Shown here: positions 46,591 to 58,185 of the stretch, one piece after another
How the letters are laid out: the number at the start of each line of letters is the position of its first letter
Numbering within the stretch: the first letter of the stretch is position 1
Source: Anisus vortex
Taxonomy: Eukaryota > Mollusca > Gastropoda > Planorbidae
Assembly (NCBI GenBank): GCA_949126835.1
Contig: OX421497.1
Span: 20,057,409 to 20,121,408, forward strand
Direction of reading: 5' to 3'
Length of the DNA: 64,000 nucleotides
Position numbers and translations under genes: made by a program
Notes under the pieces: model-generated
Told to the model about the DNA's origin: nothing
The model's input: only the letters and a program-made list of their open reading frames with translations
Database searches by the model: none

Positions 46591-46625
46591 ATAATTAATA
46601 TAATGTTGCTGTTTTGTGTCTACAG

Positions 46626-46917
46626 GATGGATGCTACGTTGAAAGAGCTAACCAGTTTGGTGAAAGAGGTGAATCCCGATGCCAGACGTAAAGGGACATT
46701 TTTTGACTTTGCAATAGTTTTCCCAGACAACAGATCACCAACCTTTCGGATGAGAGAAATTGGCACGACATGTGCAGGGAGAAAGTCACCGGATGACACC
46801 GTCACCCTCGCCCAGAAAAAGTTTTCCATCGGTGACTACCTGGACATTGCTATATGTGCCCCCAGACCAGGCGGTATGCCTCCTCCTATGGGCGGCAGAG
46901 GGAGAAGACAGTTTTAA
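46626..46917 (+). CDS. SAP18: SAP18 coding exon 3 (last)
   Basis: Starts after acceptor TGTCTACAG (to 46625) with the G that completes Trp, then MDATLKELTSLVKEVNPDAR, FDFAIVFPD, CAGRKSPDDTVTL, KKFSIGDYLDIAI and a Pro/Gly-rich tail ending RGRRQF; stop TAA 46915-46917. The assembled protein is 155 residues, close to the usual length of about 153. SAP18 links the Sin3-HDAC corepressor to chromatin and is also a subunit of the nuclear ASAP/PSAP complexes (with RNPS1 and Acinus or Pinin) in splicing. Reading frames, splice phases and motif order all agree, so it appears intact. Confidence 0.97.
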
Positions 46918-47015
46918 AGTTTTTATTTACTTTCATCAACTTCATTGTTGGAAATCATTTTCATAGAAATTAAATGGAAAATTGTTTTTCTGTTGTGTCT
47001 GTTGTTTTTATTTTC

Positions 47016-47021
47016 AATAAA
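47016..47021 (+). terminator. SAP18: SAP18 polyadenylation signal
   Basis: AATAAA about 100 bp after the stop codon, followed by T/G-containing sequence; the most likely 3' end is near 47035-47050. Confidence 0.7.
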
Positions 47022-47229
47022 TATTAGACTGTCAAATAGACTGTAAAATAGACTGTGAAATATTTCATATAAAAATGCTATTTGTTTTTTTTTAATTATT
47101 ATTAAGTTAAACAGAAGTATGTAAGAATATTGTGTAGGCCTATGTATGTACTCAGAACTGAAATGGTTGACTGTTTCAATGTAGTAGAGAATAATGTTTA
47201 TATAAATTATAAATAACTTGTTTTTTTTT

Positions 47230-47515
47230 TGGGGGGAGGGGGGCATGGTGGTCTATGGCAGTGCTTTAGAATGCAATTCATAATATCTTGTGTTGTGTTT
47301 GCAGCCAAGTAAACATGCCAGGATGATTTCTCAGATCTGGGTTGTGTCCCTGAGTTTTACCAAGCTCTCATGGGTGCATGAAATTAGGAAAATATAGGAG
47401 GCTGGACATTGTGCTGGCAACATAATCCTGTTGTATGCATGTCCAAAGTAGAGTAATGAATGCTGGTTCAATGATGCTATAATTCTAGACCTAGAAGGTA
47501 TAAATACTTTACTTT
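47230..47515 (+). mobile_element. Old, diverged SINE
   Basis: GGGCATGGTGGTCTATGGCA at the head, then GTGTCCCTGAGTTTTACCAA, GGAGGCTGGACATTGTGCTG and ATACTTTACTTTT: the order of the SINE body with many substitutions. The B box is lost. Confidence 0.75.
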
Positions 47516-47789
47516 TTGAAAATTATTATTTGAATTCATAATATTAATCTCTGTAAAAAAAGCTCAGTTCAAATATTAGATGATAAAGCTTAGTTCAAAC
47601 TATTCATGTGATTTTTGTCTGAAAATACAAACCCATGTGTACAATCACAAATGAAAATGAGATTTTTATAGTTGAAAAGAAAGCCACAATGCCTAGGTGA
47701 TGCTTTCAAGTTCAAGGGCCATCTTTTGGCCATACAGCTGGTCCTGTCTCTCCACGCAGATGGTGATTCCAGGGAAACAGCTAAACTGA

Positions 47790-48165
47790 TACAACAAGGG
47801 ACCAAGTACGTCTCAGGAGATGCCAGAGAGATAGCGCTTTAGCTTATAAAACTTCCTTAGTGACTCCCATCTCCTGATTTTCTTTTAGGCTTTACTCCCT
47901 TGGCCCTCTCCATTACAGACTGCGGAGGTCTGAGATCGAAGTTTCCCTCTCCTAGATGAGCTACCTATCAAGGTTTACGAGCCCCATCTGCTTGAAGCTA
48001 CTGGTCTTAAGGCGCCAGTGGTCCGCCTTCACCCCTTCTCTTAGTTGAAACATGATCCACCAGACTTGGTTTCAAGTCATTCGAGAAGTCCATGGTTTGG
48101 AATTTGGTTAGCAGAGGCTATTTGAGACGCAAGCTGGCATGAGGATATTTTGAGAGGAGAGGGTG
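47790..48165 (+). repeat. Dispersed repeat family X, copy 2
   Basis: Partner of 16310-16690; see the shared blocks there (for example TTTACTCCCTTGGCC, GAGCCCCATCTGC, AGAGGCTATTTGAGACGCA). Confidence 0.75.
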
Positions 48166-48249
48166 TTCCCACTCCCATCACAGGCTGTATTAACCTTGGA
48201 CCACAGAGGTAAATAATAGGACCTAAAAAACAACATGCTATTGTAGGCC

Positions 48250-48356
48250 TATCCATTAGATTTGTATAGATATCAGTTTTATAGCATTAGACCTGTTCAC
48301 TAGATTTGTATAGATATCAGTTTTATAGCATTAGACCTGTTCACTAGATTTATTCA
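48250..48356. repeat. Tandem duplication, 53-bp unit
   Basis: Two copies of a unit containing TTGTATAGATATCAGTTTTA and TAGCATTAGACCTGTTCACT, nearly identical. Confidence 0.9.
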
Positions 48357-48359
48357 CGA

Positions 48360-50180
48360 CTCCGTAGGCCTACCTTAACTTTTAAAACTAAAACCGTAAA
48401 TATTTAAACAAATGATAATCACAATGGAAAATCACATCAAATAGTAATCTTAGTAGCTGTAGAATTATTGGTTTGCAGCTGTCATATCATCCACCTGTTA
48501 TAAGTTGTTTGGAACATATTATGACACAACACTGTGAGAATATGCGCAAAATGATGTTCTTTTGTCTTTAGTTTTTTTTTATATTTATTTTGTACTTGTT
48601 CTAAAAAAAAATTAAGTAAATTTCTAATTGTACACTGTTATTACTATTAATAGCCTACATAGCCTATATAATGAACAATTAAAAACAGAGTTTTAAAAGT
48701 ATATGTTATCTCCCTTAGATAATTTTTATTAATGCTCAAACTGAATGAACAGAGTTTATTTATGGGCAAGTCCATTGTAACTGGTGTGTTAAACAGAAAA
48801 ATACAAAGAAAATCAAATACATTTAGAAACTAATATTATCACGTTTTTATTTATGAAAACCTTTTTGAAATCTATAAAGCTTTTTTAATAGAGATCAAAG
48901 TTTCTTATATATTATTTGTTTTTAAATATATGGGTTAGTGAGATCCCTATGATCTTGAGAGACCCTCAAAAAGTATAGGCTATTTCCATGCTACAACTCC
49001 ATTTAATCAGGTATAAAGTTTTAAAAACAAATTTTGATTGACTCTAAACTACGAACAAAAAAAATATGTTTAGGAACCAACAAAGGACAGTTTCTACTTC
49101 AAATATAATAAGCTGTATTTTTTTTATTGATCAACACATATTGTAAAAATTGTAAAAAATAAAACACCGGTAACATTTATTATATGGAAGCGCCCCTGTT
49201 TATAAGTCTTTATTTTTATTATTGCAAAAACTCGCTTCCATTTGACTAGGCCGTAACGGGAAATAACTGCTAAAATATTAGGCCTACTGTGTTATTGGCC
49301 TTTGAACAATTTAGGGGGAATAGGACTGAAAAATATAATTCAGTTATTACTGGACCAAAATGATATTTAATCAATATACATATATATCTTGAGTGGCCTA
49401 GATAAAAACATAAGAAATTTTTATGACAGATATTATATATATTTTGGTTTCTAGAGTTTCTTTTTGTTACACTATTACCATTTAGGTAGGCTACTAGTCT
49501 GATACTAGACACAATTTTATTTGGATATTGTTAAAATAATGTTTTTAATGAATTTTTTTATATTAGTATTGGAATTTTGTATAATTTTTTTTTCTTTTAA
49601 TACATTTTACAGACAGACTAATTATAATTTCACATTAAAAACCTGGCTAGTACCTCTAAGTAAAATATAGGCCTATATCTATTTTTGACCTTATGCCCCC
49701 CCCCCCCCACTTAGTCCTATACCCCCTTTATTGAAAAATTGATAAGAGCTGTTGGTGTAAGGAATTACATTTTATAAGAGCCGTTTTAACTGTGGGAATT
49801 GAAATTTATTTAAACTATTAAATAATTATATATGAGTGAGTAACTTATGTTTGATTCCATTTAATAATGGTTAGCGTCAAAAGAAAAATAATACCAAAGG
49901 TGCTCTTGTATTTAGCATAGACCTACACACACACACGCATGCACACACATAGGGCCTACACATAGATCTATAGTCTACACACACATGCATACATACACAC
50001 ACATAAACACACACACACATATACACACATAGCCTGCACATACACAGACACTTATCTACACAAAAAAATGTATGTTGGACATTAGGACCTACACTTTACT
50101 GTCCCTTCCCCAGGACATGTAACCCACTGTGGATAATTTCTCTTTAAAAACCATGTAGGCCCTAGGTCTAATCTATGAGT
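48360..50180. other. Unassigned AT-rich sequence with CA-rich tract
   Basis: A C-run near 49687; CA/CACA-rich microsatellite at about 49924-50060. No supported gene. Confidence 0.5.
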
Positions 50181-50184
50181 CAAC

Positions 50185-50367
50185 AACTTACTGAACGCTT
50201 GCCAGACGTGGCACGCAGAACAATTTTCAATGACACGCGGAAGACTCCAAAAAAGGCAATTTAATTCTCTTCTACACTAAATTGAATGCTAGAGCAGTAT
50301 GACTTTTAAACCGTTGGCACGAAGAATGAATTAGAAATCCTACTTTGGCACACTCTGCCGACCCCTG
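50185..50367. mobile_element. Short hAT-like MITE related to the 7938 family
   Basis: Contains GTGGCACGCAGAACAATTTT near the left and TTTGGCACACTCTGCCGACC then CCTG at the right, matching subterminal and terminal sequence of hAT copies 1 and 2 (TGGCATGCAGAACGATTTTT; TTTGGCACACTATAAGC...GACCCCTG). The left border is unclear. Confidence 0.65.
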
Positions 50368-50539
50368 GTCTAAACCCATGACATCTTAACGTGAACACTA
50401 CAATGACATAGGCCTAAATGTTCTCTCTTAGGCCCAATCATCGTTATGTGTTTCTTCTATTCTACCGCCCTCTCTCCAGGATATAGGCCTACAACTTTGC
50501 ATCACTTATTTTAAATAGTTTATAACAGACTCCACAACC

Positions 50540-50590
50540 ACGGGTACGCGCGCAAAGTGCGGCACGCAGAAAGATTGCCAGTGTCAGGCC
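50540..50590. mobile_element. hAT terminal fragment
   Basis: GGTACGCGCGCAAAGTGCGG then CACGCAGAAAGATTGCCAGT resembles the subterminal ACGCGTGCC...GGCACGCAGAA of the hAT family. Confidence 0.45.
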
Positions 50591-50621
50591 GATTATTGGT
50601 TTATTAATAAATAGGTTGTTA

Positions 50622-50795
50622 AGCGAGCCTATCCAACTCTGATGGTATCTGACAGTACTTTGGGGATACGTAAGACAGCTAGGCAATTTGCTGGCCAAAC
50701 ATCTCATGTATTCCGTGGCAACAGAAACTTGTAAACGCTGCTACACAGGCCTTTTGGATCAACTTGGTCTGATAGAGTTACGGTACTTTTTACCC
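50622..50795 (+). mobile_element. 5'-truncated, diverged SINE
   Basis: CCTATCCAACTCTGATGGTA, AGACAGCTAGGCAATTTGCT, TATTCCGTGGCAACAGAAAC, AAACGCTGCTACACAGGCC and GGTCTGATAGAGT follow the SINE body order. Confidence 0.8.
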
Positions 50796-51003
50796 CCCCC
50801 CCTTCATTTTTGTCTGCGGACTAATTTTGTCTTGTCCCCATGAGCCTGGTGGTTATTATAAACTCTAGATTCACTACCACATCAAACTAGCCTACATGTT
50901 ATTGTAAATTGTTTAAGCCTTTCGTTTCCCAACGCCCCCCTCTCCCCTTTTTCTTACCTGCAACGGATCAAATGAAACAAAAGTTTCACGGTGACACTGT
51001 TGG

Positions 51004-52142
51004 TGAGGTAGCGTACGACCTATTTTGGTGAGGTAGCCTACGACCTATTGTGTGAGGTAGCCTACGACCTATTTTGGTTATGGAGCCTACGACCTATTAT
51101 GTGAGGTAGCCTACGACCTATTGTGGTGAGGTAGCCTACGACTTATTTTGGTGAGGTAGCCTACGACCTATTGTGTGAGGTAGCCTACGACCTATTTTGG
51201 TGAGGTAGCCTACGACCTATTTTGGTGAGGTAGCCTACGACCTATTTTGGTGAGGTAGCCTACGACTTATTTTGGTGAGGTAGCCTACGACCTATTGTGG
51301 TGAGGTAGCCTACAACCTATTTTGGTGAGGTAGCCTACGACCTATTTTGGTGAGGTAGCCTACGACCTATTTTGGTGAGGTAGCCTACGACCTATTTTGG
51401 TTATGGAGACTACGACCTATTATGTGAGGTAGCCTACGACCTATTGTGGTGAGGTAGCCTACGACCTATTTTGGTGAGGTAGCCTACGAACTATTTTGGT
51501 GAGGTAGCCTACGACCTATTTTGGTGAGGTAGCCTACGACCTATTTTGGTGAGGTAGCCTACGACCTATTTTGGTGAGGTAGCCTACGACCTATTTTGGT
51601 AAGGTAGCCTACGACCTATTTTGGTGAGGTAGCCTACGACCTATTTTGGTAAGGTAGCCTACGACCTATTTTGGTGAGGTAGCCTACGACCTATTGTGGT
51701 GAGGTAGCCTACGACCTATTGTGGTGAGGAAGCCTACGACCTATTTTGGTGAGGTAGCCTACGACCTATTTTGGTGAGGTAGCCTACGACCTTTTTGGTG
51801 AGGTAGCCTACGACCTATTTTGGTGAGGTAGCCTACGACCTATTTTGGTGAGGTAGCCTACGACCTATTGTGAGGTAGCCTACGACCTATTGTGGTGAGG
51901 TAGCCTACGACCTATTTTGGTGAGATAGCCTACGACCTATTTTGGTGAGGTAGCCTACGACCTATTTTGATGAGGTAGCCTACGCCCTTTTTTGGTGAGG
52001 TAGCCTACGACCTATTTTGGTGAGGTAGCCTACGACCTATTTTGGTAAGGTAGCCTACGACCTATTGTGGTGAGGTAGCCTACGTCCTATTTTGGTGAGG
52101 TAGCCTACGACCTATTTTGGTGAGGTAACCTACGACCTATTG
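51004..52142. repeat. 25-bp minisatellite
   Basis: About 45 units of TGAGGTAGCCTACGACCTAT then TTTGG (25 bp), with 23-bp units (TGTGAGG), TTATGGAG variants near 51075 and 51400 that look like copies of the same multi-unit block, and a few point variants. Confidence 0.97.
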
Positions 52143-52245
52143 ACCTCACCCACACTCTCTCTCTCCCTCACCCACTCTCTCTCTCTCTCTCCCTCACCCA
52201 CACTCTCTCTCTCTCTCTCTCTCTCACTTACACTCTCACTTGTTC
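52143..52245. repeat. CT/CCCTCACCCA repeats
   Basis: CT microsatellite interspersed with CCCTCACCCACAC, directly following the 25-bp array. Confidence 0.9.
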
Positions 52246-53570
52246 TCTCCAGACTTCACTTTCAGCAAAGAGGAGTAACTGTTCTCAGATTACTTCCTGC
52301 AGCCCTCCCCCCTCCCGACCCACGACCTCCTCTCCGCCCTAAAACGGTTCCCTGTTCCCGACACAAATTAGAGGCTTGGGGGGGGGGGGGGGTGAACAGG
52401 AGGCAATCTGCAAGTCTAACTCTGACAAGGTATTCCGATTGAGGGAAAGGGATGGGAGGATGTGGCTAGGGGGTGGTTTGGGGGGGGGGGGGAAGCAAGG
52501 CCACAGAACCCGCTATCAATAGAAATATCAGATTACCTCCCTTCTCAGATTTCATTCAATGGTGGTTAACTTAGTTTTTGCCATGACCCGCCCCGTCGCC
52601 ATTTTTTTAGCTTCTTTCCTGTTGTTTTTTTCCCTTCCACAGTCTTTCTCTCTGTAATGTTATCCCCCTTCTCATTTTTCCCCTTCTTCCTCTTCTTCTT
52701 CTCTCTTTCCATTTTTTTTTCAAATGCTGCATTCTAGCGTTACATAGAGGCGACTACAACATTCAGCGGTCTAGTCAGGCCTAAGAGGCACACTTCGTGC
52801 TGCTGACTTCAAAACCTGGCCAACCAAACACGCGTGCAGACTATGAGTAGTGCGTGTGTGCGTGTGTGTTTATAAATAGACTTTCGACTTCCAAGTGTTA
52901 TTATTATTATTAGTACCGCCGAGAGCACCAAACAAATTATTTTCTTGATTGTAAGAGTTTTATCATTGATTATACCAGTGTTAAAGCAGTTATTCGGAGG
53001 TGTTATTAACACCAAGTTACTATAGCAATGGGAATATTATACAGGCAAGTATGGATTGCTATATAACTGTTATATAGGTCGGTGTGGACAGTGTTATTTG
53101 GAGATACACTCAGTTGTGATAAATTGTGATAACAAGTTTTTCTCACTTTTGTTCGCGAGGAATACGGCAGTGAATATTTTTGGTAACTATTATAAACATA
53201 ACGTAGCATCATCCTTTTATGATTACAATTAACCATGATATTTTTATTCATATTTTTGAGAGGTCTATATGCGATTTTCCAATATATAGGCCTATATTTA
53301 TATGTATATATATATATATATATATGCCTATAAAAATATATATATATAAGTTTTTATGTGACAGATGAGCCGCAATAACTTAGCTTTTTCCACTCATACT
53401 ATTATCTTCATGTGGTTAATGTTGCGATTGTGGAATAATGCCAATAGCGACATACTAGATACACTCACACTTAGACAGACTAACACACAACTCACAGCAC
53501 ACAACCAGCACATACACTCACAAAACATACAATTAGCCTACTCACCTACTCACATGGTTGTTTTCTTAAG
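52246..53570. other. Unassigned sequence with G-runs
   Basis: Poly-G at 52379-52392 and about 52480-52492, TA microsatellite near 53303-53350. No gene recognised. Confidence 0.5.
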
Positions 53571-54838
53571 AGTGTCGTTGATTATATCATAGACTTCATA
53601 CACATTTTAGGTCTTGTCTTTGACTATATCATAGACTTCATACACATTTTAGGTCTTGTCTTTGACTATATCATATACTTCATACACATTTTAGGTCTTG
53701 TCTTTGACTATATCATAGAATTCATACACATTTTAGGTCTTGTCTTTGACTATATCATATACTTCATACACATTTTATTTCTTGTCTTTGACTATATCAT
53801 AGAATTCATACACATTTTAGGTCTTGTCTTTGACTATATCATATACTTCATACACATTTTAGGTCTTGTCTTTGACTATATCATAGACTTCATACACATT
53901 TTAGGTCTTGTCTTTGACTATATCATAGAATTCATACACATTTTAGGTCTTGTCTTTGACTATATCATAGACTTCATACACATTTTAGGTCTTGTCTTTG
54001 ACTATATCATAGACTTTATACACATTTTAGGTCTTGTCTTTGATTATATAATAGACTTCATACACATTTTAGGTCTTGTCTTTGATTATATCATAGACTT
54101 CATACACATTTTAGGTCTTGTCTTTGATTATATCATAGACTTCATACACATTTTAGGTCTTGTCTTTGACTATATTATAGAATTCATACACATTTTAGGT
54201 CTTGTCTTTGACTATATCATAGAATTCATACACATTTTAGGTCTTGTCTTTGACTATATCATAGACTTCATACACATTTAAGGTCTTGTCTTTGACTATA
54301 TCATAGAATTCATACACATTTTAGGTCTTGTCTTTGACTATATCATAGACTTCATACACATTTTAGGTCTTGTCTTTGACTATATCATAGAATTCATACA
54401 CATTTTAGGTCTTGTCTTTGACTATATCATATACTCCATACACATTTTAGGTCTTGTCTTTGACTATATCATAGACTTCATACACATTTTAGGTCTTGTC
54501 TTTGACTATATCATAGAATTCATACACATTTTAGGTCTTGTCTTTGACTATATCATAGACTTCATACACATTTTAGGTCTTGTCTTTGACTATATCATAG
54601 AATTCATACACATTTTAGGTCTTGTCTTTGACTATATCATATACTTCATACACATTTTAGGTCTTGTCTTTGACTATATCATAGAATTCATACACATTTT
54701 AGGTCTTGTCTTTGACTATATCATATACTTCATACACATTTTAGGTCTTGTCTTTGACTATATCATAGACTTCATACACATTTAGGTCTTGTCTTTGACT
54801 ATATCATAGACTTCATGCACATTTTAGGTCTTGTCTTT
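53571..54838. repeat. 42-bp minisatellite with higher-order structure
   Basis: About 30 units (TTTGACTATATCATAGACTT, CATACACATTTTAGGTCTTG, TC). Three unit types differ at ATAGACTTC, ATAGAATTC and ATATACTTC. The order of types includes a five-unit block repeated twice at 54262-54680, i.e. a 210-bp higher-order period. Confidence 0.97.
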
Positions 54839-55691
54839 CATACTTTCCCGTCACTTCACTTGTCGATATTTTTTTTTATCAAATTGACCTTGGAAAATTT
54901 TCTTTTCGATTTAGGCCTGTGCTTGAGTTCATATATCAGCTTATCAGTAGTGTAACTCTATCTAAATAGTGGCGGAGAGGCTTCCAGAATATTGATTACG
55001 TTCGTATTCTCCTACTAATAAATGAAAACCGAATTTCGACCCCCCCCCCTTTCCCCAAATCCCAGCAGCTATGTTGATTTGTTACGTCTCTTATGTTTAT
55101 AAATATAAATTTTGTGCCATAGGCTATCTAGCATTTGATTGTCCTCATGTTTAGATGCACACGTATTTCAAACTGGTGCAACATCTTATGTTTCCAGGCT
55201 GTTGATATCGGCTAGCTGCTGACTTAAAAAGCTTTCTGTAGTCACAATAAATTGGAATGAGATGATTATATGTATGCTGGTGTATTTAGACAACAAGTCC
55301 AATAGATCTACTTGTGATAAAACTGCGCAGTGGCTGTGATCTGCTCCAGTTCAATATGAAGGCAGCTTCCTGGGGTCATATGGTTGGGAGTGATACATGA
55401 AGGACAGGTTCCGCATTTTCGGGAGATGTTCCGCAGGAGCACATTTCACTTGTATGATTACATATAAAGGCTACACATACACAAATGCTAAGGCAAAATG
55501 TTGTCCGTCCTTTCATGTTGAAGACCGCCACGTCTCTATCCCACCTTATACCTTCTCTTGTGGCTTATGAGACGCAGAAGAGTTTCTTTTGTAGGTGCTG
55601 CATTCACAGTTGGCAGATATTGCAAAATAAAAGTGCTAACAAAACCATACATTTTTTTAGTTTATTACACAAATGAAATATGAATATTGTT

Positions 55692-55723
<32 letters not shown>

Positions 55724-55978
55724 GACATAAAGGCTATTACATTCCAACAATCGCGACAATATTTGTAGAATAATTTCATTTTTGTCTTATAACGATATAA
55801 GATATTTCGTTATGAATTAGTTACACATTATTAGACTCGGGAAATCTGCAGCTAAATTGATTAATGTTGTATGGTTGTTATTGTTTACACCATACCGCAA
55901 AAGGTATAATTTTATTGATATGTGTATTATATCATACGTATTAAATATTATAGCTTTTTAAACATATAATATATATTC
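54839..55978. other. Unassigned sequence upstream of the second gene
   Basis: TA microsatellite at about 55690-55720. A promoter for the gene at 56 kb may lie here but no element is distinctive. Confidence 0.45.
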
Positions 55979-56000
55979 CTTGTTTTCTTTTTACTTTCAG
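55979..56000 (+). promoter_or_regulatory. Strong candidate 3' splice site
   Basis: CTTGTTTTCTTTTTACTTTCAG-type pyrimidine tract followed by CAG at 55998-56000, upstream of the coding exon at 56 kb; suggests a 5' UTR exon starts at 56001. Confidence 0.5.
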
Positions 56001-56393
56001 ATGATACAAAACAAAAACACAGACAGAATACTATCAATTACATTTCGTCATTAAATATTAGAACGCACAAAAAGTCTAAAAAGTATTTCAAAATATTCCA
56101 CCTCAAGCTTTATATGAAGCACTGCCTTCTGGGAAAATGTGAACGTGGAGATTTCTCGCCCGTGAATTACTTAACGAAAAAACATAGACAATGAATGGTG
56201 AGCGAAAAAATAACTGATTTCTTTGAAAAAATGGATTATATCTGAATCTGTAGTAGTGTGTTTGAGAATTGTCTAAATATGTGAAAATATTGACTCTTTT
56301 AAAAGCTTTTGGATTAATCCTCTATGAGTAAATTAGCGTTATTGCATTTTAAATGTTTAGATAATGTTAGAGTGTGGACTACTTTCTTAAAAC

Positions 56394-56816
56394 ATGACAG
56401 AAGAGGTGAAACGATCTTTGCCAGCTACTTCCGCGATCAAAGTTGAACCCGCTTTAATTGAAACGTCTGATACGGAGATGGGAGATAAGCCGAGTCAATC
56501 TGTTACCACCGCTGATCGAGGTTTGGAGGGAAGCAACTTTGTTAACTCCCCTGAAGTGTCACCGACAGAGTTGTCTCCTCCTCCTCCAGGGCCATCATTA
56601 GCGGGAAATGCAAGGGTTGCCAGGGACGTCGATACATTAGTCGCAGGCTGCAACGGAAGTTCCGAAAGCAAAAATAGTAGTAGTAGCAGCACGTGCCCGG
56701 CACCAGCGGCGTCTCCCCCGAATTTTCTGACCGTGCCTGTTGCGGCGGCGTCGTCACCTGCGTCAACAGCAAATGGCCAAGTGATGGTTAAGTCGGAACC
56801 CCGCGATGATATCAAG
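56394..56816 (+). CDS. First coding exon of an unidentified regulatory protein
   Basis: 141 codons from ATG 56394 to AAG 56814-56816, followed by donor GTAGGT (56817), phase 0; the open frame beyond it is intronic readthrough. The sequence is rich in Ser, Pro, Ala and Thr and looks disordered. Two consensus SUMO-type sites, IKVEP near residue 16 and VKSEP near residue 134, are typical of transcription regulators. Codon use and GC content are clearly higher than the surroundings. No domain is recognisable and no later exon was found within 7 kb. An alternative start joins ATGAATG at 56191-56197 (donor GTGAGC) to 56401, preserving the frame. A nuclear transcription or chromatin factor is inference. 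Confidence 0.72.
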
Positions 56817-58078
56817 GTAGGTGCTCAACAGATGTACAGCCTGTATTCATGCAACGTCCATGTAGTATTGATTCTTTTATGACTTGTGAATGAATTGTCT
56901 CTGTTTATTTCTGTTGAAAGTTGGAGTTCTTATAAACAGAAATCACTATATTAAATTCAATGCTCAGACACACATACAGTCTTAAAATTATTATGACGTT
57001 TAATATAGTACGACGTCACTTGTTATCTCTAAATACACATTATATTATTTATTACCTTTGATGACAGCTCTACATTATGTAACACTCAGCAGGACAAACA
57101 TTTCTCATACTTGTCTAGCGTGCCAATTCAAGCCAATGATGTCATTTCACGAAGTCATGTAGTGGAATTAAAATCTCAATGACATCCAATACTGAACGTG
57201 TTACAACCTTTGCCTGGCTGTACGCTTCAGACCTATTGACAATATTTCTTCTTTCCATTAGCAAATTATAATTACTTTTTTTAATGTTAAATTTGATAGC
57301 AAAAGTATTTTTAAATTATTATTTGTTAATATCTCAAGTACTTTAATTTTGTTCTTATTGCCGTTTTAAAATTGGTATTTATATCAGCTCTCAATTATTT
57401 ATATCAGCTCTCAGTTGTTGCCATTGGCCTGGCATTAGCAGAAGTTTTCAATAGAGTGTCACATAGAGCTCTTACTGTGCTCAAAGCTGTGACGATTGAA
57501 GAGCCGTGTAGTTTGTGCGTTAAGAGTTCCAGAAAGATCCACGCACGTGCTCTAATCTCAGCTTATCCGCAGCCACCCAAAAGAGTCTTATCCACAGCCA
57601 CCCCACGAGTCTGATCCACAGCCGCCCCACAAGTCTTCCCAATCCTAGTACCGGCGGCGGTGGTCATAATTAATATGCCACTGAACAGGATAAATATCTA
57701 TGAAAGTTAGACTAGATAATGAACATAATAAAAAAGGTAGACAACCGGTTAAAATTTAGTGGTTATAGACCCTTGACAGGGGAGAGAAAAGCCAACAATG
57801 AATTTGTAAAGACAAACATGAAAATAATGACTGAAAGAAAACAGAGATCAAGTTTTCAGAAATCCCTCTCCTTCCTCCCCACCCCCAACAACCCTCGACA
57901 TGAACACTAGCATACGGGCTATTTGTTTAACTTTTAGAAATCCTAAACAAATTCTTCGAAACTATTAAATCAAGATGAAGTAATTTGATAGGTCGGTGCA
58001 TACACGTTATTTAAAAAAGTAAAATGGTGATAAAGGGTGTGGTTACAGATCCCACGTGAAGAAAGTGGTGGTTAGAGT
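56817..58078 (+). other. Presumed first-intron sequence
   Basis: No exon recognised. A small duplication, TTTATATCAGCTCTCA twice, occurs near 57378-57415, and a triple CAGCC(A/G)CCC motif near 57571-57628. Confidence 0.5.
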
Positions 58079-58079
58079 T

Positions 58080-58120
58080 GGGGGGAGTGGGGGCGGGGAC
58101 TGGGGGCGGGGAGTGGGGGC
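58080..58120 (+). other. G-quadruplex-prone tract
   Basis: Seven runs of 4-6 G separated by 1-3 bases (GGGGGCGGGGACTGGGGGCG and similar) in about 40 bp. Confidence 0.8.
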
Positions 58121-58185
58121 GTCATCTCTTACCTCGGTCGTTTCTCTGCCAAATTTATTCCATTCTCTCGTTACAAAGTACTAGA

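Noticed and set aside
53571..54838. Possible CRISPR array
   Set aside because: Units are directly adjacent and homogeneous with no unique spacers; the host is eukaryotic.
56001..56393. Short upstream ATGs in the presumed 5' UTR
   Set aside because: They give only very short frames, apart from ATGAATG at 56191, which is reported as an alternative start.
57372..57614. 80-codon ORF after the 56-kb exon, considered as exon 2
   Set aside because: No acceptor in matching phase and no continuity with the Ser/Pro-rich exon; starts in a local duplication.
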